Part shown: piece after piece, positions 46,491 through 57,044 of the stretch
How the letters are laid out: each line of letters begins with the position of its first letter
Position numbering within the stretch: position 1 is the stretch's first letter
Assembly (NCBI GenBank): GCA_963169105.1
Contig: OY720639.1
Coordinates: 88,270,593-88,334,592 of the forward strand
Direction: 5' to 3'
DNA length: 64,000 nucleotides
Origin: Ceriagrion tenellum
Lineage: Eukaryota > Arthropoda > Insecta > Odonata > Coenagrionidae
The notes under the pieces: model-generated
Told to the model about the DNA's origin: nothing
Database searches by the model: none
What the model saw: only the letters and a program-made list of their open reading frames with translations
Position numbers and translations under genes: made by a program

Positions 46491-46646
46491 GTGAATGAGA
46501 GTTTCAGACCTCACTTGGTGGAATTACTCTATGTCAGGGATAGAAGAATTAACACTGCACCCGATGATGCGGCTCTGTGGCGAAACTGGTCGTGTCAATA
46601 AATCTAATACCATGTGAAATTGCAGTTTTATTTCTTCTAGCCCTAA
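46491..46646 (+). mobile_element. PLE 3'-terminal fragment with hammerhead-like core
   Basis: Flanked by TTGACTAGCTTT (46479-46490) and TTGAATAGCTTT (46647-46658), one mismatch. Inside, CCGATGATGCGGCTCTGTGG then CGAAACTGG (46560-46588) is a hammerhead-like core with C for U at the second position, a common feature of Penelope 3' ends. Only 156 bp were copied, so a severely 5'-truncated insertion. Confidence 0.75.
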
Positions 46647-47329
46647 TTGAATAGCTTTTCTCGCGCCGTTTACTGGAAATGGCTTTACACCCTCAGACTT
46701 AATTCGTTTGCATATAGCTGTATCTATTCGTTAATCCGAAAAAGTTCTAAAGCTATTACTTACCATTATTTTATCGGTATTTGCAAAATATTAAGCATAG
46801 TAAACCACCAAAAATAAGAGTAAATTGGCCTTATTAATTATAAAATTCAAGATAAATGATCTCTTTCCCTCTCTGTAATCAATTGTATCTTCGACCATTG
46901 TCTTACTTGAATGTTCGATACTCTCCCTAAACATAAACGGTTAGATATCATAATTTCTCGTTATTCACTAAATCTCAATTCACCTTCTTTCTACTGGACA
47001 AGGGACAGTACTCCAGCGCTAGGACCGTTAATCAATTCCAGTCGGTCATTCAGGACCGTTTCCCACTTCACAACATTCTAAATCCACGTCTGGATACTCT
47101 GACACAATAACATATTAAGTCCCGTGTTGAGATCGCAATTAGACGTAGCTATAGATGGAATCGTCTACACGAAGTTGTATACCCTGCAACAGGCAAGATA
47201 GGAGCTCTTCGGCTTAACACATGGGGACAAACTGGTTTGGGTATCCTGACAATTATTGTTTATTGCGATGTGGCCGAGCCGTCGAACTTTGTTACCGGGG
47301 CCCGCTCGGTCGTTGTACTGAGGGTGGGT

Positions 47330-47580
47330 TTGAAAAATTGAAATGGCGACCGATTTCGGGAGAGGAATTATGCAAATGAGGCTTCACAGACTCGGCCTTG
47401 TCTCTCTCTACCTCCTCTTTATCTCTCTCTCCCTCTCTCTCAAGGCGATGAACTATTTTGAGCGTGCAAATTGCTCCACTCTCCCCCGCCGATGAGACGA
47501 AAGGTCAAATTCTTGCATCCCTATCTCCCTCGATCCGTGACTGCTTTAAGCTGGAGGGATCGCGAATCGTGAGTCGTTGA
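47330..47580. other. CT-repeat island
   Basis: Imperfect (CT)n runs (TCTCTCTCTACC.., 47401-47443), in other words GAGA on the other strand, flanked by CpG-containing sequence. GAGA-type repeats can bind GAGA-factor-like proteins in insects. No further support here. Confidence 0.35.
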
Positions 47581-47847
47581 GCGTACATTTTGAGAAATTT
47601 ACAAGAAAAACGAAAAAACAAAATATTAGCCCACATTTCACTGTAGTACATATATTTATACGTTGAAAATAAAAATACACATTGTGGTTTAAATGATGCA
47701 AGAATTATATTTTTTAAATTTTCGTCTAAATTAAAGTATTGGTATGACTTAAATTAGCGGCAAGGAATTCGAAGTATTAGCAGAAATCGCGTATAAATAC
47801 TTGTTTTTTATTTGGCAAAATACCGCGATGTTAATACAGAACCATTA

Positions 47848-48457
47848 TCTTTATATATATAATTCTTCTGTACGTCTGTTTGTTACTGAACTCCTAAACG
47901 GCTGGACCGATTTTGATGACATTTTTTTTAGTGTGTTCGAGTGGGTCCCTGAATGGTTAAGATTCACAAATGGGCCCGGTAGGTGGCTCTGCGATCGGTT
48001 TCTAGGAAATTTTTTAAAAATTGTTTTCATATTTATTAGGTTTTTCGCATATCAGAACATATAACCCCAAAATTTCACCACCCACCCCGCAATATTTTTT
48101 AAAATGAAAAATATCATAAGTTTATGAATTATTGACCGTTAAAATCTTCTGAGAAGTTCAGGAATAATTGACCATGTGAGAATAATTTATAGTTATTTTT
48201 TTGTGCCATAGGTGGCGTTAATGTCGAATTCTGTGGTATTTGACATATGCATCAATACATGTGCAAGTCGTCGCACTAGCGTCGTAGCTTGGCGTTGTAT
48301 TGTCGAAACGAAAAGATTGAAATGTCAAACTCAATGTCAAATGTCACTTAGTATATAGAGTATCGAAAATTCGAGTATCGAAAAAACGTTTGCTGAACCC
48401 GCTAATAGCAGGCAAGCCAACGTTTGGGCAGGACAACGTCTGTCCGGTCCGCAAGTA
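47848..48457 (+). mobile_element. short non-autonomous Helitron (Helentron-like)
   Basis: It starts TCTTTATATATATAATTC, continues with the widely conserved arthropod segment CGGCTGGACCGATTTTGATG and GTGTTCGAGTGGGTCCCTGA, and ends with GCAAGCCAACGTTTGGGCAG, a GGACA-ACGTC-TGTCC hairpin (48431-48445) and GGTCCGCAAGTA. TC start and hairpin before the 3' end fit a Helitron/Helentron, and no target duplication is expected. About 610 bp, no Rep/helicase coding. The 3' end position is approximate. Confidence 0.7.
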
Positions 48458-48678
48458 GTAATATAAAACGTAGTTGCTTGCGTTTAGGTGAAAATCTGTA
48501 CGTATTTCTTCGAATTATGAAATCAACTAAATAATTTAAATGGATTATGAAGTTATTTTCCTTTATTTTCTTAAGCAAATAGTAATATTCTTTTCTTTGA
48601 AGGCTTCCGCGACTCTTATAATTATTAATGTTGCTATTTTCAGGTATTTCCGTCGCGTGTTTGGTTTTTTTGACAACA

Positions 48679-48709
48679 GTTTCTCCCCTCTTCCTGGGGG
48701 CGTCTTCAG
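48679..48709 (-). ncRNA. hammerhead-like core in the left PLE arm
   Basis: On the minus strand CTGAAGA is followed by CGCCCCCAGGAAGAGGGGA and GAAAC. The C-run and G-run can pair as an imperfect stem II. The right arm (49433-49465) has GTGAAGA instead of CTGAAGA, so only the left arm retains the core consensus. Confidence 0.45.
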
Positions 48710-48722
48710 GTCCGTTTGACAT

Positions 48723-49364
48723 TTAATCTCAACGCTAGAGAAGAATGGATACCCTAGGCATATAGTCCTTTTAAGGACCGCAAGGAAAGAAAAGGAATTG
48801 GCGGAAGCAAATGATCTAATGATAAACAGAACCAAAGAAAGACCTAAAGAAAAGCCAGCTGCATATGCCACAATTCCATACACCGCAGGGACGGCACAAA
48901 AGATTAGTAGGCTCCTTCGGAAGTATGGTATAGTGACGAGATTCTCAAACTCGAAGAAAGTTGGAGATATCATCCCAAAACCCAAGGACAAAATTCCCGC
49001 TGCAATGTATGAGGGAGTCTATGAAATCAAATGTATATGTGGTAAATCCTACATCGGCCAAACGGGGAGAGCAATTCAGTGCAGAATTAAAGAGCACCAG
49101 AGGGCCACCGAAAAGAGGAGATTCAGCCTCTCCGCAGTTGCAGAGCATGCGTGGTTCGAGCCAGGACATCAGATTGCCTTTGACCAAGTGAGAGTACTCT
49201 CAAGGGAAAATCGTTATTTTCCCAGGTTGATCAGAGAAGCGGTAGAGCTGGTTAAATATCCATCGAATTTCAATCGGGAGGATGGATACCCACTTGCCTC
49301 AACCTGGGAGAGAGTGGTGAAACCACAACGAGGAGCGGGCAATCGAGACACCCTATGGTCCTAG
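48723..49364 (+). CDS. PLE reverse transcriptase C-terminus plus GIY-YIG endonuclease (5'-truncated)
   Basis: An open frame of about 213 codons with no stop until TAG at 49362. It begins inside the left arm with no proper start, so it is a fragment. The first ~60 residues (STLEKNGYPRHIVL.., KEKELAEANDL) are the reverse-transcriptase thumb. They are followed by a basic linker, then GVYEIKCICGKSYIGQTGRA (GIY-YIG core), IQCRIKEHQRAT (conserved Arg and His) and RLIREAVELVKYPSNFNRED (conserved Glu), ending NRDTLWS. The catalytic residues look intact. Without the RT core it cannot move by itself. The best-preserved transposon frame here besides the 12.4 kb LINE. Confidence 0.85.
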   Translation, partial: LISTLEKNGYPRHIVLLRTARKEKELAEANDLMINRTKERPKEKPAAYATIPYTAGTAQKISRLLRKYGIVTRFSNSKKVGDIIPKPKDKIPAAMYEGVYEIKCICGKSYIGQTGRAIQCRIKEHQRATEKRRFSLSAVAEHAWFEPGHQIAFDQVRVLSRENRYFPRLIREAVELVKYPSNFNREDGYPLASTWERVVKPQRGAGNRDTLWS

Positions 49365-49524
49365 ATGTACTAGCAACGCAATACATAACAACGGAAAATA
49401 AATAATAACAATTACAAAAATGTCCAACGGACGTGAAGACGCCCCCAGGAAGAGGGGAGAAACTGTTGTCAAAAAAACCAAACACGCGACGGAAATACCT
49501 GAAAATAGCAACATTAGTAATATT

Positions 49525-50385
49525 CTTGTTTGGCTATTCGAGACGCACAATTTGGTTTATTAAATTATTTAGTCCAATGCTTGATTTCAATAAACTCTCA
49601 TTTTACTTTCAAGACTTCCTTGTGATTATTCGTTCCTCGACATCAAGGGCAAGAAACCCACTCTGTAAGTTTACCGCGTGTCCGAGTGCACTTAACAGGC
49701 GTTGTCTTACAACGCCTCTTACTTTCTTGTTTGCTGCCGAGTTTGTCCAGGGGAATCACCCTCATTCACGCACTTGTAGGATTTTAGCACGAGCTTGAAG
49801 GTACGTTTTCGAGGTGCTGGAAAGAAGTCTTTCCTTCCAAGGTTTTTGCGCTAAGTTGCAAGCAAACCCTCGACAGTGTTTTTCTTCGTGTGGCATGTCA
49901 TACGTCGAGTTGTCTCAGCGTGTCGAGATTCAGGGTCTCTGTCTCTGCCCATACCGCCTCCTTTCGAAATTAATGGTATTCAGAGTTATTTTCGCCAATT
50001 CCACCCTTGTTATTCTCGGAAAAATTTAACGAAAGACCCTACCAATTAGCCATTATGTGGCGTTGATGCGGAGAAGATGGCTTGCATCGATCTGCATATT
50101 TTAATCAAAAATTCATGTTATATTCATGAAGGATGCTTGTAATTTTATTTGAGAAATTTTCGTGGGAATTTCAATAAAATATTGGCTTGTTTATGAAAAA
50201 ATCTCCGTTTTTTTAGGTCTAGTCCTCATTTACTGGATATTGTCCTCCTTTTACCTTAGTGCATGCATTATAAGCTGTAATCAGAGACACTTTTTTCTAA
50301 CAGAAACGCAGACATGCAGTCTTACTAACCGCCTGTCTTTTTTCTTATTTTCGTTAAAAAATACAATTTTTAAATCTATTTTACA
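49525..50385. other. no recognisable feature
   Basis: No homology-bearing frame or structured repeat seen between the PLE and the mariner. Confidence 0.45.
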
Positions 50386-50387
50386 TA

Positions 50388-51691
50388 CACAGTGTCCCAG
50401 TTCTGTTAGGACTGCTAGTGTAAAATTCCAAAATGTAATGCTATCTCGTAGCGAGTTGCGGTGTTACAATCCTTGAAGTTTCAGCAGCATCCGTGTTGTA
50501 GTTCAAAGAGCTAGTATCGCAGCAACAATGCGTTCTGGCCGCGAACGTAATAGTACGTGTCTGATACTCGTCGGAAAATGGCGGTTGAGCAGCGAAGCAA
50601 CATCAAGTCTTGTGTTAAATTAGGCAAATCAGCCAGTGAAGCGTTCGATATGGTGAAAAGCGTTTATGGTGGTTATTTCTAAAGTCGTCCAAATGTTTTT
50701 CTGTGGTATTTCGTGACGGCATGGAGGACATTAAGGTCTCGCCATGAGCATCAATGCCGCGAACAAGCCACGCGGACGAAAATGTTCGAAAAATCGCTGA
50801 AATCATTGCATCAGATAAGTGTGTTTCTGCAAGACTCATCGAGGAGATGTCAGAAATACCCATATCTATTGAGCACAGAATTTTTACCGAGGATTTCGGT
50901 CAAAGGAAGGTCTGTGCGAGATTTGTGCCACATGCACTTTCAGGCGATGAAAAACATGGCAGAGTCCAACACTGAAAAGACCTCGTAAAGACTGCCCAAA
51001 ATGACATTTATTTCACGAAATCGATTCTAACTAGCGAAGAGACATAGTCTTTTCAGTATAAACCTCTTACAAAGCGGAAGAGTGCAGAGTGGTTGAGCCC
51101 AAAGAAGCCGAAACCAAAGAAAGAGCGCGTGCAGAAGAGTCGTGTGAAGACAATGCTAACAGTTTTCTTCGATTCCAAAGGAATAATTCACAAGAAGTTT
51201 GTACCAGAAGGGCAAACCGTTAATTCTGAGTATTATCTTGGCGTACTCCATCGTTTGTGGGCGATAATTCGTCGAATTTGATCCGAATACCGAGATGCAG
51301 GTTATTGGTCGCTCCTCCACGACAACGCTCCAGCCCACAAAGCGAAGATCGTAGGCGAGTTTTTGGACAGAAAAGGGATGACAGTCCTGGATCGCCCGTC
51401 GTATTCGCCGGATTAGGCCCCAGCAGACTTTTGTTTGTTCCCAAAAACGAAGTGGGCAATGAAAGGACACCGTTACGACGCCATTGAGGACATCCAAGGA
51501 AATTGTACCGCAGTACTAAATGCAATTCCAAAAAAGGACTACAGTGGCTGTTTCGAAACACTTTTAAATCGATTTCAGTTGTGCATTGATTCAGAGGGGG
51601 ACTATTTTGAATAAATACGGTGATTTTTTTTTACATAATACATGTCATCAATTTTTTATAGCGGCAGTCCTAACGGACATGGGAAACTGTG
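50388..51691 (+). mobile_element. mariner element, 1304 bp, full length
   Basis: Flanked by TA (50386-50387 and 51692-51693). The inverted ends begin CACAGTGTCCCAGTTCTGTT on the left and, read inward, CACAGTTTCCCATGTCCGTT on the right, both continuing AGGACTGC. Length, TA target and encoded transposase all fit a Tc1/mariner-superfamily mariner. The coding region is broken (see next entry), so it could only move with a transposase supplied in trans. Confidence 0.95.
50578..51614 (+). pseudogene. mariner transposase (D,D34D), broken
   Basis: Starts MAVEQRSNIKSCVKLGKSAS (the N-terminal helix-turn-helix), then a stop/frameshift near 50682. Frames resume with NVRKIAEIIASDKCVSARLI, a second frameshift near 50980, then KTMLTVFFDSKGIIHKKFVP (first catalytic Asp), a stop at 51280, then LLHDNAPAH (second Asp) and SPD-stop-APADF (third Asp, 34 residues later, preceded by an in-frame TAG where Leu is expected). 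It ends DYFE and TAA. All three Asp codons survive despite at least two frameshifts and three stops. About 345 codons in total, normal for mariner. Confidence 0.92.
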
Positions 51692-51694
51692 TAT

Positions 51695-54600
51695 TTGTAT
51701 AAATTAACTCACTTTTGCTATTTTATCAAAATTTACATGAATTATGATATCAAATAGCTTTGCAACAGTCTCTACAAACTTTGTTGTGCAGCTTGCCGAA
51801 CCTGGACTAACATGCATATGAATTTGAAATAAATATTATGTTAACAGAAAATATGCATTAAATATCTTACTGTCTAAACTAATATTAAGGTCTAATTTCA
51901 TTCGGGTCCACGGAAGTATTTAATAATATATTTTTTATGTCCATGAAGTGACTCGAAAATGCGCAATCTCACACATTCGGTCTGATAGACCGCGGAAAAA
52001 CTTTTGCTCTAATATACTCAAAAATTAGTCTCAGAATACATTCTTTTCAACGATAGATTCCTAAAATATCATCTAATTAGAAGGTACTAAATTTTGGTAA
52101 CGCTACAAGTGAGGCAGATGTGGAAAGAAGATTTATTAACGTTCAAAACAATTTTAAGACCGCGTGTGTGCGTAAAATCGATGGTTCTAAAGTTTGTTTT
52201 TCCAATTGAACGTATTTTCATTCAAAGAAAAGTTTTATTTTAAACTTCGTGGTACATCTCCATATTTGATAACCAAACTCTTTTTGTGTTTTAAACATGA
52301 TAGGTGATAGTTTAGTTAACTATTTTCATTAGTAGTGTGACAATGTACCCTTTTTATTGACTCCGAAGTTCCTGATGTAAATTTTCGCCTTACTTTTCCC
52401 GTGCGGGTGTTAGCAATGCGACATAAAACGTCGCTTTCACAATAGGCGATAAAAAATATCCAAAGTAATGAGATTTTCTTCTCATGGTGGTTATTTTTTG
52501 CTGAGTCAAGTTGTATTGTGATATTTTCGTCGTGCTTGAAAGGTTGCTGTAATGCACCACGGAATCTGCATGTCTTTGATACCATTTAGTACACCCGTGT
52601 GCACAGACAAGTTTTCATGTCCGAAATGAAAAAAAAACAGAATTTCTGGATTGTTTGCCTGTTGAAAATTATGATTAAATTTTCGAAGTCCATTCCTGTT
52701 CAAAACTCCTAGCGCTACAAAGTCGTGATACATATAACTTCGTTTGAACTAGATTGACGAACTTTGCTAGGAAATCCAATCAAATATTAAAATTACTCAC
52801 CCCCTAACGCTCCCGGTATTCACAAAAGCCCTGAGTGATGCAAAATACAGGTAGTCCCAGAAACTCGCCAATTATTCACTCGGACAGAATAAGAACAGCG
52901 ATTAATGCGCCGAATTGATTAACCTTTTGCTTCATTCATTTTCCTATGCTCCCCGTGAAAGGGCATTTATAATATGGGAAATTATTGTAGTTAATGGAAA
53001 ACAGGACTCGGCCAGAAATTAAAACGCTTCTTCCTCTTTTTTTGGGCAGTTATTATTTTCCAGGAAGTTTTGAATTTTTTTACTTGACGGAACTTGGCAT
53101 CACTTTCTGCAACGAAGTTTAACGGCAAGAGATAGGGAAGAATGAATGCAGCTATATTATCAATCTATTGTGCCCGGAAATTTTATCATGAGTTTCAAGC
53201 GCAGTTCTAAACGCAAAATGTGAAATATTTCTATCCTACATTTACTTTGAAGTAGTGAGGTTTGTGCCTTGTTTTTCAAAATTCGTTGCCGTGAAGTAGG
53301 CGAGGTCAGTTATAACTTTTTAACAGTCAACTTTAGTTATAGTATTTCAAATTTAGGTATCCTATGGTATGAAGTATGAACTGGCCAGAAATGGAGATGG
53401 AAATTATTTTTCACTAAGTCTTCTCACTTTTTCTAGTCGTTTCACCGATAAGTGATGAACGTAAACTAATCTTCTAATTTAAATTCTGAGCTATGAGTCA
53501 GAGAGCTGTATTGGACTCTTTGCTGGGGTGAAAACTAATGGAGCAGTACAGTAAAATAATTCAGTTGTAAACCTGTGAAGAAATGTGGTGCTTATTCCCT
53601 CCTGGTTGAAATAGAATGAACGTAGTTAGGAAGCTTTTGGAAGAACGTGATGACAAGAAAAAGAGCTGATGAAGTCAAGTAAAGATGCTTGGCCTAGGTA
53701 GAAAAGGTGGTTCAATTTCTGGGTGAAGTCCGTTTCAGCTTGAGAAATAGATAATGTTGAGTTACCATGGAATAACTTCTCGTGGAATCACGTGGAATTA
53801 TAGTCTTAACCAAGGCATAAACTGAGTAAGAGGCAAAAAAGACCAAAAAAAATGTCATAGGTTGAACGTAAAAGAAGTATTTTCTATATATACAGTGCTG
53901 AAAAAGTAGGTTGTTCGGCTGGATAGGGAAATAAAATCCAATGGATGATGATTAAGAACGGCCGAAAAAAACTCCGCACTGGATTCCTAGGAACAAACAT
54001 CGTAGTGCAATGCTTTTATGAGTCCGACGGAAATATGATTAAAATTGTGCATCCTTAATTCGACCGAGGCTAATGAAATTTTTTTTCGACCCTTGGGCTT
54101 TGTTGGCTGCGTAATTTTGTCGTGAAGCAATAGTGTCATAAAATGTGTCGAATAGAGGCTTAATGAGTAATGAACAATTCCTGGAAATATGCGATCGATA
54201 ATTTTGTAATTGATATCAAAACTAATCGTGAACTTTAAAAATTACGTTGCGCCGAAATTTTAGCCCGTATAAAGCAGTCCATTGTCCTAATACCAGGCCA
54301 AAAGCGGTCGTTTCAAGCTAAACGGTCGCTGGTTTGACAGAGTAGTTACTTTTTCTAGAGATTAGGCGAGTGTGAGGGTAGATTCCAGGCGTTTTACTGT
54401 GGAGACAAGGGTTGATGATGAGGAAGATGAATGAAGACATTCCTTCCTTGGTAAATGTTGAAAATTGTCTCTTAGCATTAAAATGGGAAAACGGGTTAAT
54501 TTTTATTCAATATTTTCACTTCATAAGGTTTTTAGGTCCATGTTTTTATATCATTTTAATGATTTTTTGTATTTACCAATGCTGGATTTTTCTTTTGTGT

Positions 54601-54975
54601 GAATTTTGCGATATTTTTCATTTCTGTCATTATAAAATTACGAATGTGTCATGCGGTTGTTTAGTGAGAGAAATTTATATATATTAAAAAAAATATTTTC
54701 GAAAAAGGGACCCCAAGAACGTATGCGTACAATACCATTTCGTTAATGCGTACAATACCATAAATTTCTTCGACTCTGCGAATACGATCGGTTCTGAGTA
54801 AATGCTTCATATTCAGTTGAAATTTACCTGTCATTATCAGGGGAAATGGAAATATATGGAAAAATCATGTTATCCGTTACCGAAAAAATCAGCCTCTTAG
54901 AGAGGTGACCGCTTACGGGGGGTGGCAACGGGGACTGGTTATACTGTACTTAACACGGGGCGTGAAACCCGTAGA
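51695..54975. other. no recognisable feature
   Basis: AT-rich sequence without homology-bearing frames. The frames at 52316-52733 (minus) and 54412-54687 (plus) show no domain. Confidence 0.45.
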
Positions 54976-54979
54976 AAAC

Positions 54980-55900
54980 TTCAACTTTAGTCCTATTTCA
55001 AGCTTACATTCACGGTGTTCGATGGATCAATAATTTCCGGAGACTCCTTGCCTCCGGATCACTCGCCCCGGTCGACTTTTCCCAATATGTTTTCGGAACC
55101 GACCAGCTCCGTTTCTCATCAACTTCTTTCCTGGACCGCCTCTCGTTCGCTTAATTTTCCCTCTCTTTTTCTACGTTCGCGTAATCGCAGAGCTACCACA
55201 ATCCTTTCGATATCGCATCATCAATTACCGTCCGCGAAATCGACACGCCGAGAGAACGGGCGCAAAAGCCGGGGTGGCGATTGATATAATTTGCTCCCGC
55301 AAAGTGCGGTCTATTAAGGCATTCGATGGTGGTCTTTAAGGAGGGAGATGAGAGTAAGTAGGAAGCCGGGATGGATGCGGAGGGAGAGGAAAATGTGGAC
55401 CGGCCGGGGAGTTTTTAAGCGCGAGACGCCCGGTGAGGAAAAGGGGAGGAAGCGGGCAGGGTTGGCGGCCAAAAAGGAACTAAATGAACGAGAACCGGGA
55501 GAGGAACTAAGTGTGTGGGGGGGCGCAGTATGGAGGGGGCTGAAGCCTGAAGGAGGTGGTGGTGTAGCAATCTGGGATATGGGGAGGGGGGGTGTGTGGA
55601 GGGAGGGGGTTTAGAAAGGAGAAAGGTTGGTGGGAAAGTGGCTTCAAGGAGCGGGCTTTAATGGAAACAGTCCGGGTTGATATGTATAATTAATGACGTC
55701 CAAGGAACTGCTTACCATGGACCACCCAAATAACGCCCTCACGCCAGGAGTATAGCTCCGAGGTTTTTGTTAAGAATGGCGGCCTAGGTGTTTTGGGGTG
55801 AGTTGAAACTTCAGCTCTTCGCAAGATGGCGCTAGAGGTTGATGGAGAGGGCAGAAGGAGTTTATTTTTTTATAAAGTGGACTCCCTCTTTCACTCTGTC
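54980..55900. other. large CpG- and purine-rich island
   Basis: The longest island: a CpG-rich left part (55040-55290) and a strongly G-rich right part (55330-55640, many GGGG and GGAGG runs). Frames 55015-55284 and 55348-55614 are chance openings. G-runs could form quadruplexes on the plus strand. It lies about 1 kb upstream of the candidate recursive splice site. Confidence 0.4.
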
Positions 55901-56827
55901 TGTGGGAGAACTCTTAAAGGAATTGAAGCGCTGGAGAAGTTACCGGAAGAAGGGAAGCTGGACGAACGCTTAATAAAGAGGTTTTGACGTAGGGGGTGAG
56001 GGAGAACCACACAAGTGCCAGTGTAATAATGGAGGAGGGAGGATTCTGATGGCACGTCGAATGGCATTAAGCCCAGGGCATCCCTTCGAGATGTCAGTGT
56101 AAATTCACTCCAAGTGAAGCTGTTAATTAACTCACATGGAATCCACGTCCCTATTCACGAAATCAATGGCTAAACACTCGTGAATTTTGGACTGGGAGCC
56201 TTAGTGCCTGTTTCTTTGTCTCAGACGGGTATAATTTTTGTCCCTGAACATAACCCTCAATCATGGTGCATTTTACTGCACGGTCCATTTCCTCTATGCC
56301 TATTCTTTAATGGTTCCTATGATTTAGACCAAATATTTCTCAAACTCTGTGCTATTCCTTCCCGAATAAATCAGAGTAAACACACGATAATATAACGCAG
56401 AGAACAAGTGATTAGTTGCGTTAAACATATTCTTTACGCCACTTATCAACGCAGGGTCTGTTACAAATTTGTACGCTCAGGCGTCAAATTTCTACCACAA
56501 ATTTCCATTTGATGTGTTAACTTTTACATAGATAAGTCAATCTCCCGAATTCATCTTCAAAACTGCATACAACTTCATGACGTGAGTGATGGAGGATGTG
56601 AACCGGAAACTAGTGCAGCGCTATAAATATTCATCTGCAGAGACAGTATTTAAATGTTACTTGGGCTTGCAAATTGAACTGCAGCTAGAAGAAACGGGTG
56701 CTGGATAATTGATGTAACTTTAATTTGAAAACATCAGCTTTGGACTTAAAATGAATTATTCTTCCTTTGTTGAAATTGTTAAAATTGAGTAGTTGTTGGA
56801 TGGATATGCTTTTTCATGTATATTTCC

Positions 56828-56871
56828 CTAATGTTTTGTTTATATTTTCCCTCTCTATTTTGCAGGTAAGT
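56828..56871 (+). promoter_or_regulatory. candidate recursive splice site (ratchet point)
   Basis: A complete 3' splice site is fused directly to a strong 5' splice site: branch-point-like CTAAT (56828-56832), pyrimidine tract (56839-56862), TTTTGCAG ending at 56865, then GTAAGT at 56866-56871. This is the arrangement of zero-length-exon ratchet sites that split long insect introns. All three frames after the AG meet a stop within 31 bases, so an ordinary coding exon is excluded. A GTGAGTA at 56982-56988 could close a 116-nt regulated exon, as seen at some ratchet points. It implies that this DNA is intronic in a plus-strand gene whose exons lie outside the window. Confidence 0.55.
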
Positions 56872-57044
56872 TGCTGCTGAACAAATTTCGAGTTTAGAGT
56901 AACGCCTTGCGGCTCAATGAAGTGGATGATGGAAGTTGCCCGGAGATAATCACTCAACTTTCATGTCGTTCCTCTCGATTTGTGAGTAGATATTATGCAA
57001 TAATCTTCGTATGAATGAATTAAACTCGTGGTGACAGGATTCGT

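Larger units (their letters stand above)
46190..46735 (+). repeat. third copy of the ~310-bp repeat, twice interrupted
   Basis: 46195-46242 matches the TTATTTGGCTGATCTACTCA region of copy 2, and 46647-46735 matches its TTTTCTCGCGCCGTTCACTGG continuation at 45485-45575. The intervening 400 bp are a SINE and a PLE tail, each with its own target duplication. Confidence 0.75.
48620..49521 (+). mobile_element. PLE fragment bounded by inverted terminal segments
   Basis: Left arm (48620-48724, minus orientation) and right arm (about 49410-49521) are near-identical reverse complements of about 105 bp, each with a hammerhead-like core and the shared CGCGACGGAAATACCTGAAA. They enclose the C-terminal PLE coding region. 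The inverted left arm is the kind of structure produced when Penelope retrotransposition copies a terminal repeat in inverted form (family knowledge). Confidence 0.8.

Noticed and set aside
55348..55614. 88-codon Gly/Arg/Glu-rich frame
   Set aside because: Product of purine-rich sequence, not a recognisable protein.
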